54,669 nt of DNA from Limiplasma sp964416065 (GTDB lineage Bacteria; Bacillota; Clostridia; Christensenellales; Aristaeellaceae): NCBI GenBank assembly GCA_964416065.1, contig CAYQCL010000010.1, positions 1 through 54,669 of the forward strand. The letters run 5' to 3'. A model generated the notes under the pieces. That model was not told the DNA's origin and searched no databases. It saw nothing but the letters and a program-made list of their open reading frames with translations. Positions 33,589 to 42,343 of this stretch are shown piece by piece. Position numbers and translations under genes: made by a program. The number at the start of each line of letters is the position of its first letter. Within the stretch, counting starts at the first letter, position 1.

Positions 33589-34644
33589 TTACACCGGCGT
33601 GACCTGCAAAAGCACGGGATTATGGTCGCTATTTAAAAAGTTGAGGTCAACAGTTTTGACGAGGTTTATCTTAAGGTTATCCGAGACAATATAGCCGTCG
33701 ATCACATACATCTGCGCGTTCTCACGATCCCCGTCGTAGGGCCTGTTGAGCAGGCGGCAGGTGGGGCTGGTGGCGTCGAACACATAGGTAAAGCCCTCCG
33801 GCAGGTCGCTGTTATAGAGCTTTCCAGGCCTCCAATAACTCTCGTCAAGGAGCGGATAAGCCTCCGCACCTTCAAAGACCTGGTTGAAATCGCCTCCGGC
33901 GATAACGTAATTGCCATTCCGGTATTCCGCCGCGATGATATTCATCAACTGCTTCGTCTGGGCAAGCTTTCCATCGCCGTCATCATATGCCTCCAAATGC
34001 AGGTTGATGATGACCAGTTCCTTGTCCGTATCCTCGACTGGCACGCGTTCGATCAGAAGACAGCGCTTGAGATTGGCCATTCTCACCGGCCATGAGAATG
34101 GCACAGGCAGGCTTTCGCGCGTGGCCTCCGTCGCATTGAGATTGGTAAATGTCACCAATCCGCTCTCTACCTTTCCAATGGGCGGCCATGGGAAGGGGAC
34201 AAACTCGCATTTGTAGTTCGGCGCGAAGGCCATATTCATGGAAAGCCCATGACGATAGCTTTCCGCCTCGTTGATAAAATAGCTGCGATAGGAGTCGAGA
34301 TCGACCTCTTGCAGAAGATAGATATCTGCGCTCTGCGCCGCAAGAGCGCTCAGGATGCCGGAGACGTTGCTCTTGACATCCTCCGCGCTGTCAGGACGAA
34401 CCATTGTGCCGCCGTCCATAAAGAAATCCTGATTTCGGCCAAGGCCTCCGTAGCCGGTGTTGAACGTGAGAATATCGAGCCGTTCGCCGACCCGCACATT
34501 TTCGCTGCGGGCCGCCCGTGCTATTTCGACCGGCTCAACGTCGTTCGGTCTGTATTCCGTAACGGACAGATAGACTAAAAGTCCGCCGATCAGGAGCACG
34601 ACGACCGCCGCCACGATCAATAGGATCTTCCAAAACGTCTTCAT
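33589..34644 (-). CDS. Membrane-anchored endonuclease/exonuclease/phosphatase-fold protein
   Basis: 351 residues. Residues 5-27 are an uncleaved membrane helix; the rest is an EEP domain with ILTFNTGYGG, LLQEVDLDS, VIAGGDFNQVFE and the final NSDHNPVLLQ, so all metal-binding and catalytic residues are present. EEP enzymes cleave nucleic acids or phospholipid or inositol phosphates. Membrane anchoring and an outside location make a nuclease or phosphodiesterase acting at the cell surface plausible. A consensus promoter is upstream. Confidence 0.8.
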   Translation of the reverse strand: MKTFWKILLIVAAVVVLLIGGLLVYLSVTEYRPNDVEPVEIARAARSENVRVGERLDILTFNTGYGGLGRNQDFFMDGGTMVRPDSAEDVKSNVSGILSALAAQSADIYLLQEVDLDSYRSYFINEAESYRHGLSMNMAFAPNYKCEFVPFPWPPIGKVESGLVTFTNLNATEATRESLPVPFSWPVRMANLKRCLLIERVPVEDTDKELVIINLHLEAYDDGDGKLAQTKQLMNIIAAEYRNGNYVIAGGDFNQVFEGAEAYPLLDESYWRPGKLYNSDLPEGFTYVFDATSPTCRLLNRPYDGDRENAQMYVIDGYIVSDNLKINLVKTVDLNFLNSDHNPVLLQVTPV

Positions 34645-34688
34645 AACCTGTTCTCCTTCTTATTTTTCAAACACAACGGCTTTTGATT

Positions 34689-34717
34689 ATCATATCATAC
34701 TTTGTCCGCACGCTCAA
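34689..34717 (-). promoter_or_regulatory. Sigma-A promoter of the membrane-anchored EEP gene
   Basis: On the minus strand TTGAGC (34717-34712), 17-base spacer, TATGAT (34694-34689), 45 bases ahead of the start at 34644. Confidence 0.6.
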
Positions 34718-34756
34718 GAGCGGTTTTTTTGGATCAAGCACCCTTTATTACTCTAC

Positions 34757-34830
34757 TTGACTAAATTAATAAAGCGTGCTATACTTCCTCCAGCATGTGG
34801 TTGCACTTTTTGCCGCGCCTGTGCTATCAT
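34757..34830 (+). promoter_or_regulatory. Two tandem sigma-A promoters of the histidine operon
   Basis: First: TTGACT (34757-34762), 17 bases, TATACT (34780-34785). Second: TTGCAC (34801-34806), 18 bases, TATCAT (34825-34830). The leaders to the ATG at 34860 are about 70 and 25 bases long. I see no His-codon leader peptide, T-box or terminator in between. Confidence 0.7.
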
Positions 34831-34859
34831 AATTTCATTCTCCCGAAAGGAGGCCCCTG

Positions 34860-35984
34860 ATGTCCGTCCCCAATGTTTTAAGCGCACAGGAGCGCATGGT
34901 TCTTTCGCTTCGTGGGCTATATGAAGGCTATGGCTACACGCGTTTCCCGATGCGCCGCTTTGAGGAATACGCTCTTTACCTTGAAAATAAGAGCTTTCTG
35001 ACCAGTAAAAGCGTGCTGAGCTTTACCAACGCCGACGGCAGGCTGATGGCGCTCAAGCCGGATGTGACCCTTTCCATCGTCAAGCGTGCCAAGGCAGAGC
35101 GCGGCCAGATCGAAAAGCTCTACTATAATGAGAGCGTATATCGCGTCTCTCCCACCGATCATGAATTTACCGAGATCGGTCAAATCGGTGTGGAGCTTTT
35201 GGGAGATGTCGATCTATACGCCACCTGCGAGGTGGTTCGTCTTGCCATCGAAAGCCTGCGGCTGACGGGAGTGCCCTATGTGCTTGACATCAGCCATATG
35301 GGCTTCGCGAGCGGGCTGATGTCAGACGCGGGTCTGAACGCGGAGCAGCGGGAGCAAGCCATTCGGCTGATTCGTCAGAAAAACGCGCATGAGCTCAGCG
35401 CCACGCTTGCCTCGTGGCATATCGCGCCGTTCTATGCCGAGCGCATCGCACGGCTTCCCTCACTTGGCGGAGAATTCACGCGGACGCTTGCCGGCGCGGC
35501 CGATCTGGCCGTGGGGAGCGAGATGAAGCTTGCCGTAAGCGAGCTGTCCCACCTTTACACGGCGCTTCACGCGCTGGGACTGGATTCCCAGGTGCGGCTG
35601 GATTTTTCCATTATAAACGCGCTGGATTACTACAACGGTCTGGTGTTTCAGGGCTATGCCGAGGGCGCGCCGCGTATGGTGTTAAGTGGCGGCCGCTATG
35701 ACAAGCTCATGCGCAAGCTGGGAAAGGCCGGAGACGGTCTGGGCTTCGCGCTCTATCTCAACGAGCTTGACCGCGTTTTGGCCGTTCCCTCCGATTATGA
35801 CGCGGATGTGCTGGCCCTATACAGTCCGCAGGACGATGCCGCTGAGGTGCTCGCGAGCCTGGATGGGCTGCGCGCTAAGGGGCAGCGCGTCCTCGCCGCG
35901 ACCTCGGTTCCAAGCGGATGCAAGGCGCGCCGTACGCTGCGCTATTCAAAGGACGGCTTTAAGGAGGCGGACAAGGAATGTTGA
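34860..35984 (+). CDS. hisZ: ATP phosphoribosyltransferase regulatory subunit
   Basis: HisRS-like paralogue that joins with the short HisG to form the allosteric hetero-octameric first enzyme of histidine synthesis. The 374 residues keep class II tRNA synthetase-like motif 2 (YYNESVYRV) and the histidine-binding region (FQGYAEGAPRMVLSGGRYDKL), but have no tRNA-binding C-terminal domain. AAAGGAGG precedes the ATG. The stop overlaps hisG by seven bases. Confidence 0.93.
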   Translation: MSVPNVLSAQERMVLSLRGLYEGYGYTRFPMRRFEEYALYLENKSFLTSKSVLSFTNADGRLMALKPDVTLSIVKRAKAERGQIEKLYYNESVYRVSPTDHEFTEIGQIGVELLGDVDLYATCEVVRLAIESLRLTGVPYVLDISHMGFASGLMSDAGLNAEQREQAIRLIRQKNAHELSATLASWHIAPFYAERIARLPSLGGEFTRTLAGAADLAVGSEMKLAVSELSHLYTALHALGLDSQVRLDFSIINALDYYNGLVFQGYAEGAPRMVLSGGRYDKLMRKLGKAGDGLGFALYLNELDRVLAVPSDYDADVLALYSPQDDAAEVLASLDGLRAKGQRVLAATSVPSGCKARRTLRYSKDGFKEADKEC

Positions 35985-36616
35985 ATATCGCATTGCCCAA
36001 GGGTCGGCTGGGCGATAAGGTCTACCGCCTGTTTTCCAGCATCGGCTATGATTGCGGAGAACTGGCTAAGGACGACCGTCGTCTTGTGATCACCGACGAA
36101 CGCGGCGAGATGAGCTACCTTTTGGTGAAGCCTTCCGATGTGGCCATCTACGTGGAGCATGGCGCGGCGGACGTGGGTGTGGTTGGCAAGGACGTGCTTT
36201 TAGAGGGCGGCAGCGACGTCTACGAGCTGCTCGATCTGGGCTTTGGAAGCTGCCGTATGGCGGAGGCCGCGCCGGTAGGCTTTCGGGAGGATCGGCAGCG
36301 CACGCTTCGTGTCGCCACCAAATATCCCCGAATTGCCGGCCGCTTTTATGAGCAGCAAAGCCGCGAGATTGAAATCATCAAGCTCAACGGCTCGATCGAG
36401 CTCGCGCCGCTGTTGGGCTTAAGCGATGTGATCGTGGACATCGTGGAAACCGGAACGACGCTTCGTCAGAACAACCTGGAGGTCACGCGCGAAATTCTTC
36501 CGGTCTCGGCTCGCTTTATCGCAAACAAGGCCGCCACGAAGTTTAAGGAATCGTCCATCCGTGAGCTGACAGCCAAAATCGAGGCAGAACTCAAGCGCAG
36601 GGAGGAAAACAAATGA
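35978..36616 (+). CDS. hisG: ATP phosphoribosyltransferase, short form
   Basis: Catalyses the first step, ATP plus PRPP to phosphoribosyl-ATP. The 212-residue length marks the short form that lacks the C-terminal regulatory domain, so it needs HisZ for activity, and hisZ lies directly upstream. The start LNIALPKGRLGDKVYRLF and the PRPP-binding loop DVIVDIVETGTTLRQNNL are conserved. The gene overlaps hisD by four bases. Confidence 0.95.
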   Translation: MLNIALPKGRLGDKVYRLFSSIGYDCGELAKDDRRLVITDERGEMSYLLVKPSDVAIYVEHGAADVGVVGKDVLLEGGSDVYELLDLGFGSCRMAEAAPVGFREDRQRTLRVATKYPRIAGRFYEQQSREIEIIKLNGSIELAPLLGLSDVIVDIVETGTTLRQNNLEVTREILPVSARFIANKAATKFKESSIRELTAKIEAELKRREENK

Positions 36617-37905
36617 TCCGCATCATCAAGTACAGAGGCGAGAGCGCGGATGCCCTGCTCAACCGCGCCGAGGACGAGAAGCGCGACGTATCCGCCGCCG
36701 TGAGCGAAATCCTGTCGGACGTGTGCGCGCGCGGTGACGAGGCCGTTTTGGACTATTGCGAGAAATTTGACGGAACGCGGCCTCAGAGCCTGCTTGTAAC
36801 CCCTGAGGAGATCGAGACGGCCTATCGTCAGGTGGAGCCGGAACTGATCGCCACCATGGAGCTGGCAGCGCGAAATATCGAGCGCTTCCATCTTCAGCAG
36901 AAGCGCACCGGCTTTGTGGATACGCCGTCCAGCGGCGTCGTGGTGGGGCAGCGTGTGCTGCCGCTCAAAAGCGTGGGCCTATATGTGCCCGGGGGTACGG
37001 CGCGCTACCCTTCCAGCGTGCTGATGGACGCGATCCCCGCGAAAATTGCGGGCGTGGAAACCATCGTGATGGCCACTCCACCCGACACGAACGGCAGCGT
37101 GCCCGCCGTGATCCTGGCCGCCGCAAAAATCGCGGGGGTCAGGACGGTCGTCAAGCTGGGCGGCGCGCAGGCCGTGGCCGCGCTGGCCTACGGCACGAAG
37201 ACCGTGCCTAAGGTCGATAAGATCGTGGGCCCGGGCAACATCTTCGTCGCCACCGCGAAGCAGCTGTGCTACGCGCAGGGGCTTTGCGATATCGACATGA
37301 TCGCCGGCCCCAGCGAGATCATGATCATCGCCGATGAAAAGAGCGATCCCGTCCATATTGCCGCCGACCTTTTGAGTCAGGCCGAGCATGACAGGCTTGC
37401 CTCCGCGTGGCTGGCCACAACCAGCGAAGCGCTGGCGCGGGAGGTTGCTCAAGAGGTGGAGCGTCAGCTCGAGCGGCTTCCGCGTGAGGAAATCGCCCGA
37501 GCTTCCATCGAGACCAACGGGCGTATCATTCTGGTGGATAGTCTGGAGAAGGCAGCCCGTGTGGCGAATGAGATCTCCCCCGAGCATCTGGAGGTGTGTG
37601 TGGACGATCCCTTTGGCCTACTGCCGCTTCTTCACAACGCAGGCAGCATCTTTCTTGGCCGCAACTGCCCCGAGCCCCTGGGCGATTATCTGGCCGGTCC
37701 CAATCACACCCTGCCCACCAGCGGCACGGCGCGGTATTCCTCCCCGCTGGGTGTGGATGATTTCTGCCGCCGTTCCAGCTATATCTATTACACCCGCGAG
37801 GCGCTTGAAAGCGTTGCGGAGGATGTCCAGCGCTTCGCGAACCGTGAAGGACTGCACGCGCACGCGAACGCTATTGCGGTTCGCGTGAAAAAGGAGCGTC
37901 TATGA
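36613..37905 (+). CDS. hisD: Histidinol dehydrogenase
   Basis: Performs the last two oxidations, histidinol to histidine, with two NAD+ and a zinc ion. The 430 residues are full length. VGPGNIFVATAKQ and DMIAGPSE are conserved signature segments, the catalytic Glu/His pair lies in the region EISPEHLEV, and zinc ligands are expected in the LSQAEHD region. It is placed early in the operon, as in many Firmicutes. Confidence 0.96.
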   Translation: MIRIIKYRGESADALLNRAEDEKRDVSAAVSEILSDVCARGDEAVLDYCEKFDGTRPQSLLVTPEEIETAYRQVEPELIATMELAARNIERFHLQQKRTGFVDTPSSGVVVGQRVLPLKSVGLYVPGGTARYPSSVLMDAIPAKIAGVETIVMATPPDTNGSVPAVILAAAKIAGVRTVVKLGGAQAVAALAYGTKTVPKVDKIVGPGNIFVATAKQLCYAQGLCDIDMIAGPSEIMIIADEKSDPVHIAADLLSQAEHDRLASAWLATTSEALAREVAQEVERQLERLPREEIARASIETNGRIILVDSLEKAARVANEISPEHLEVCVDDPFGLLPLLHNAGSIFLGRNCPEPLGDYLAGPNHTLPTSGTARYSSPLGVDDFCRRSSYIYYTREALESVAEDVQRFANREGLHAHANAIAVRVKKERL

Positions 37906-38975
37906 GTGATTTTCTTGTTCCCGCGCTTCAGGGGCTTGCCCCCTACATTCCTGGCGAGCAGCCGCGCAACCGCGATTATGTGAAGCTCAACACCAATGAA
38001 AACCCCTATCCTCCATCGCCTCGCGTGTTGGAAGCGCTCAATCGGGAGGAGGTCGGCCGCTTAAATCTGTATTCCGACCCGACCGCGCTGCCGCTTCGGC
38101 GCGCCATTGCGGAGGTTTACGGTGTGAAGCCTGACAACGTGTTCTGCGGGAACGGTTCGGATGAGGTACTGGGCTTTAGCTTTCTCGCTTTTGCCGACGA
38201 AAAGCATCCCGTGACGATCCCAGAGGTCAGCTACGGCTTTTATCAGGTGGTCGCGCGGCTGTTCCGCGTTCCGCCGCGCGTCATCCCGCTTAACGAGGAT
38301 TTCACGCTGCCCGTTGGGCGCTTCGCCGAGGCGGGGAGCACGGTCGTTTTCGCCAATCCCAACGCGCCCACGGGCATCGTCCTGCCGCTTGAGGACGTCG
38401 AGCGCATCGTGAAGGGAAACCCGGAGCACGTCGTACTGGTGGACGAGGCGTATGTGGATTTTGGCGGTGAGAGCGCTCTGGGCCTGCTTGACAGGTATCC
38501 CAATCTCCTGATCGTTCGCACCTTTTCCAAGTCCCGCTCGCTGGCAGGCGCGCGCCTGGGCTACGCGATCGCCAACACGCCGGTCATTGCCGACCTTGAA
38601 CGCGTGCGCAACAGCTTCCACCCCTATAACATCAACCGCCTAAGCATGCTGGCGGGCGTTGAGGCCATGAGGGACGTCCGTTATTTCGCCGAATGTACGC
38701 AAAAAATCGTCTCCCAGCGTGAAGAAACCTCAAAGGAACTGAGCGCGCTAGGCTTTACGCTTACCCAAAGCGCGGCCAATTTTCTCTTCGCGGCGCCTCC
38801 CGCCCTGACGGCACGCGAGTACTACGCCGCCTTGAAGGCGCGGGGCGTTCTCGTGCGCTGCTGGGATGACCCGAAGCTTAAGGAGCATGTGCGTATCTCC
38901 ATCGGCACGCGCGAGCAGATGCGCCGTCTGATGCTGGAAACCCGCGCCATTCTGAATGAAAGGAAGATACCATGA
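37902..38975 (+). CDS. hisC: Histidinol-phosphate aminotransferase
   Basis: PLP enzyme (aminotransferase class I/II) that converts imidazole acetol phosphate to histidinol phosphate, using glutamate. 357 residues. KLNTNENPYPPSP is typical of the N-terminus; the PLP lysine is in RTFSKSRSLAGARLGY, and the aspartate that contacts the cofactor nitrogen lies in VVLVDEAYVDF. Overlaps both neighbours by four bases. Confidence 0.95.
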   Translation: MSDFLVPALQGLAPYIPGEQPRNRDYVKLNTNENPYPPSPRVLEALNREEVGRLNLYSDPTALPLRRAIAEVYGVKPDNVFCGNGSDEVLGFSFLAFADEKHPVTIPEVSYGFYQVVARLFRVPPRVIPLNEDFTLPVGRFAEAGSTVVFANPNAPTGIVLPLEDVERIVKGNPEHVVLVDEAYVDFGGESALGLLDRYPNLLIVRTFSKSRSLAGARLGYAIANTPVIADLERVRNSFHPYNINRLSMLAGVEAMRDVRYFAECTQKIVSQREETSKELSALGFTLTQSAANFLFAAPPALTAREYYAALKARGVLVRCWDDPKLKEHVRISIGTREQMRRLMLETRAILNERKIP

Positions 38976-39574
38976 GAACAGCATCGCTGAATCGCAAAAC
39001 CGCCGAGACGGACATTTCCCTCACCCTCGCGCTGGACGGGAACGGTCAATCCTCCATTGATACCGGCTGCGGTTTTTTGGATCATATGCTGACCCTCTTT
39101 GCGCGTCACGGACGCTTTGACCTGTCCGTGACATGCAGGGGCGATACCTGGATAGACGATCATCATACGGTGGAGGACGTCGGGATCGCATTGGGCCAAG
39201 CCTTCTTAAAGGCGTTGGGTGATAAGCGCGGGATCGAGCGCTACGGACAACGCCTTCTGCCCATGGATGAAACGCTGGCGCTCGTCGCTGTGGATATCAG
39301 TGGACGCGCCTGTCTGGGCTTTGACGTGCCCATGCCGGCCCAGAAGGTAGGCGCCTTTGACACGGAGCTCGTCCGCGAGTTCTTCCTTGCCTTCGTCCGC
39401 GAGGCGGCGCTCACGCTGCATGTTCGTCTGCTCGCGGGAGAAAACACGCATCACATCATTGAAGGCGTCTTCAAGGGCTTTGGCCGCGCCATGCGCGAGG
39501 CATGCGCCATTGATTCCGCGCACGCGGATGAGATCCCCTCCACCAAGGGCACGCTGGGAGGAGCGCCGGTATGA
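38972..39574 (+). CDS. hisB: Imidazoleglycerol-phosphate dehydratase
   Basis: Manganese-dependent dehydratase that makes imidazole acetol phosphate. The 200-residue monofunctional form has no phosphatase domain, which agrees with the separate histidinol phosphatase gene at the end of the operon. The two internally repeated metal-binding signatures are present: LDHMLTLFARHGRFDL with WIDDHHTVEDVGIALG, and the ENTHHIIEGVFKGFGRAMR half. Confidence 0.96.
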   Translation: MRTASLNRKTAETDISLTLALDGNGQSSIDTGCGFLDHMLTLFARHGRFDLSVTCRGDTWIDDHHTVEDVGIALGQAFLKALGDKRGIERYGQRLLPMDETLALVAVDISGRACLGFDVPMPAQKVGAFDTELVREFFLAFVREAALTLHVRLLAGENTHHIIEGVFKGFGRAMREACAIDSAHADEIPSTKGTLGGAPV

Positions 39575-40203
39575 TCGCTGTCGTGGATTATGGAGTGGGC
39601 AATCTCTATTCGCTCACCTGCTCCTTAAGGCACATTGGAGCGGAATGCCTAGTCACGCGCGAGGAAAGCGCGCTTCGTTCAGTTGAGCGGATCATTCTGC
39701 CTGGAGTGGGTGCATTCGGCGACGCGGCCGAAAGGCTCCGCGAACTTCATCTGGATCGGCTGCTCAAGGCGCTTGCCTTGGAGGGAAAGCCGCTCATGGG
39801 CATTTGTCTGGGCATGCAGCTGCTTTTTGACAAAAGCTTTGAGTACGGCGAGCACAGGGGGCTTGGCCTCATTTCGGGCGTGGTGCGTCCGCTCGCTCCC
39901 GAACTCAAGGAGGGAGCAAAGGTACCCCATATGGGCTGGAACAGCCTGCGCTTTCATCGGCCCGACGATCCGCTTCTGCGCTCGATCCGCGAGGGGGATT
40001 TTGTATACTATGTTCACTCGTTTTACGCGACGGAGTGCGAGGAGGCGCTCGTGGCTGCCTCGGAATACGGCGGCGTAACCATCGCGGGCGCCGTGCGGCG
40101 CGGGAGCGTGTGCGGCACGCAGTTTCATCCTGAGAAAAGCGGCGAGATCGGGCTTCGTATCCTGCGGGCGTTCGCCATGGGGGAGGAGAATGAAAAATGC
40201 TGA
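39571..40203 (+). CDS. hisH: Imidazole glycerol phosphate synthase, glutaminase subunit
   Basis: Class I glutamine amidotransferase that supplies ammonia to HisF through a channel. 210 residues; the catalytic cysteine is in MGICLGMQLLFD, the histidine and glutamate are in CGTQFHPEKSG. The N-terminus IAVVDYGVGNLYSL is typical. It overlaps hisA by seven bases. Confidence 0.96.
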   Translation: MIAVVDYGVGNLYSLTCSLRHIGAECLVTREESALRSVERIILPGVGAFGDAAERLRELHLDRLLKALALEGKPLMGICLGMQLLFDKSFEYGEHRGLGLISGVVRPLAPELKEGAKVPHMGWNSLRFHRPDDPLLRSIREGDFVYYVHSFYATECEEALVAASEYGGVTIAGAVRRGSVCGTQFHPEKSGEIGLRILRAFAMGEENEKC

Positions 40204-40925
40204 TTTATCCCGCGATCGACCTGCGCGGCGGGCGAGTGGTGCGGCTGACGCAGGGCGATTACGACCGCATGACCGTTTACGCGGATAATCCCGCGCAGGT
40301 GGCGAGTGGCTTTATGGAGGCGGGCGCCAAGTGCCTCCACGCCGTCGATCTGGACGGCGCGAAGGACGGAAGCCCCATGAACCGCGGCGTCATTGAAACG
40401 CTTTGCAAAACGGAGCTGTTCGTCGAGGTGGGCGGCGGCATGCGCACCGAGCGCGACGTGGAGGATACGCTCGCGCTGGGCGTCGGCCGTGTCATCCTGG
40501 GAACCATCGCCGTCACGGACTTTCCTCTGGTTGAGCGGCTTGTCAAGCGCCACGGCGATAAGATCGCCGTCGGTGTGGACGCGCGAGACGGCCTCGTCGC
40601 CACGCACGGCTGGCTGGAAACGAGCGCGATTCTCGGTGTGGACTTCTGCGGAAAGCTCGCGGACGCGGGCGTTTCCACTGTCATCTACACCGACATCAGC
40701 CGCGACGGCCAGCTCTCCGGCGCGAATCTGGACGTATACGCGCGGCTCAGTCAGATCGGCGGTCTGAACGTGATCGCCTCCGGCGGTGTGAGCTCTGAAG
40801 AGGAGATTGCCGCCCTGCGCGACATGGGCCTGCACGGCTGCATTTTGGGCAAGGCGCTCTATACCGGCAGACTTGATTTGGGCCGCACGATCGAAATCGC
40901 CCGAGGGGAGGCGCCCGTATGCTGA
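40197..40925 (+). CDS. hisA: Phosphoribosylformimino-AICAR-P isomerase
   Basis: (Beta-alpha)8-barrel enzyme that isomerises ProFAR to PRFAR. The catalytic first aspartate is in YPAIDLRGG, and the second in VIYTDISRDG (preceded by ADAGVSTVIYTDI). The phosphate-binding ends GGMRT and ASGGV are present. 242 residues; it overlaps hisF by seven bases. Confidence 0.96.
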   Translation: MLIYPAIDLRGGRVVRLTQGDYDRMTVYADNPAQVASGFMEAGAKCLHAVDLDGAKDGSPMNRGVIETLCKTELFVEVGGGMRTERDVEDTLALGVGRVILGTIAVTDFPLVERLVKRHGDKIAVGVDARDGLVATHGWLETSAILGVDFCGKLADAGVSTVIYTDISRDGQLSGANLDVYARLSQIGGLNVIASGGVSSEEEIAALRDMGLHGCILGKALYTGRLDLGRTIEIARGEAPVC

Positions 40926-41683
40926 CCAAGCGCATCATTCCCTGCCTGGACGTACGCGGTGGACGTGTGGTCAAGGGCGTGAACTTTGAGGGACTCCGCG
41001 ACGTGGACGATCCGGTAGCCCTTGCGCGTTTTTATAACGATTCCGGCGCGGACGAACTGGTGTTTTATGACATCACCGCCAGCGCCGAGGACCGCCCGCT
41101 CTTTGCCGACGCCCTGCGCGCCGTGGCCGGCGAGGTTTTCATTCCTCTTACCGTGGGCGGCAGCATCAACACGCTGGACGACTTCGATCGCGTGCTCAAA
41201 TGCGGCGCGGACAAGGTGAGCGTCAACAGCGGGGCGATCCGCGACCCTGGGCTGATCGCCGCCGCGGCCAAGCGCTACGGCGACCAATGTGTGGTCTTAA
41301 GCATGGACGTCAAGCGCGTGAATGGATCGTTTCATGTGTTCGCCCGTGGCGGACGTGACGACACCGGTCTGGATGCCCTCGAATGGGTCAGGCGGGGCGC
41401 GGACAGCGGCGCGGGGGAGGTCGTGGTCAATTCCATCGACACCGACGGCGTGCGGGGCGGCTTCGACCTGGAAATGCTGGAAGCGGTCGGCAGAGCGGTC
41501 TCGATTCCGATTATCGCCTCGGGCGGCGCGGGCAGGGCGGACGACTTTCTTACGCTCTTCCGCCTTCCCTGTGTGGACGCGGGCCTCGCGGCCTCGATCT
41601 TCCATTCGCGCGAGGTGGAAATCCGCGCACTCAAAAAATGGCTCAACGAAAACGGCGTACCCACGCGCATTGTGGAGGAATAA
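40919..41683 (+). CDS. hisF: Imidazole glycerol phosphate synthase, cyclase subunit
   Basis: Barrel enzyme that uses ammonia from HisH to form imidazole glycerol phosphate plus AICAR. Catalytic aspartates are visible in IPCLDVRGGRVVKG and, later, in VVNSIDTDGVRGGFD. The phosphate-binding GGSI and SGGAGRADD segments are conserved. 254 residues, normal. hisIE begins three bases after the stop. Confidence 0.96.
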   Translation: MLTKRIIPCLDVRGGRVVKGVNFEGLRDVDDPVALARFYNDSGADELVFYDITASAEDRPLFADALRAVAGEVFIPLTVGGSINTLDDFDRVLKCGADKVSVNSGAIRDPGLIAAAAKRYGDQCVVLSMDVKRVNGSFHVFARGGRDDTGLDALEWVRRGADSGAGEVVVNSIDTDGVRGGFDLEMLEAVGRAVSIPIIASGGAGRADDFLTLFRLPCVDAGLAASIFHSREVEIRALKKWLNENGVPTRIVEE

Positions 41684-41686
41684 TCT

Positions 41687-42343
41687 ATGGACTATGAACA
41701 GCTTGTCTCCGCGCTCAAATTTGATGAAAAGGGTCTCATTCCTGCCATCGTGCAGGATTATGTGACCCATGAGGTGCTCACGCTTGCGTATATGAACAAA
41801 GAAAGTCTCTCCATTACGCTTAAGGAGGGACGCACCTGCTTTTTCAGCCGTAGCCGCCAATGCCTGTGGCGCAAGGGAGAGACCAGTGGCAACGTGCAGG
41901 AGGTCGTCAGTATCGCCGCCGACTGCGACGGCGACGCGCTTGTGGTGCAGGTCAAAAAGGCGGGCCCCGCCTGCCACACGGGCGCGGAGAGCTGCTTTTT
42001 CAACGAGCTATATGAAAACGAGGCGCTTCGCCCCTTCTCCCTGGCCTCGCTTATGACGCTGCTTGAGGGACGCAAAAGCCAGCCTAAGGAAGGAAGCTAT
42101 ACCACCTACCTGTTTGAAAAGGGAACCGACAAGATTCTCAAGAAGGTCGGGGAGGAATGCACCGAGGTGCTCATCGGCGGCGCCAAGGGCGATAAGGCTG
42201 AGACCACCTACGAGCTGGGCGATTTGATCTACCATGCTATGGTTCTGATGGTGGAGATGGGCATCTCCCTGGAGGATGTGACGCGTGAGCTTGCCCACCG
42301 CCATGTGATCGACAAAAAGGTCAAGCAGGAGCGCATGAAATGA
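41687..42343 (+). CDS. hisIE: Bifunctional phosphoribosyl-AMP cyclohydrolase / phosphoribosyl-ATP pyrophosphatase
   Basis: Two enzymes in one 218-residue chain carry out the second and third steps. The N-terminal HisI part (about 1-115) has VLTLAYMNKES, the SRQCLWRKGETSGN motif and the zinc cysteines CDGDALV and CHTG. The C-terminal HisE part (about 125-218) has GSYTTYLFEKGTDKILKKVG and EECTEV, the MazG-like acidic cluster. It overlaps the next gene by four bases. Confidence 0.95.
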   Translation: MDYEQLVSALKFDEKGLIPAIVQDYVTHEVLTLAYMNKESLSITLKEGRTCFFSRSRQCLWRKGETSGNVQEVVSIAADCDGDALVVQVKKAGPACHTGAESCFFNELYENEALRPFSLASLMTLLEGRKSQPKEGSYTTYLFEKGTDKILKKVGEECTEVLIGGAKGDKAETTYELGDLIYHAMVLMVEMGISLEDVTRELAHRHVIDKKVKQERMK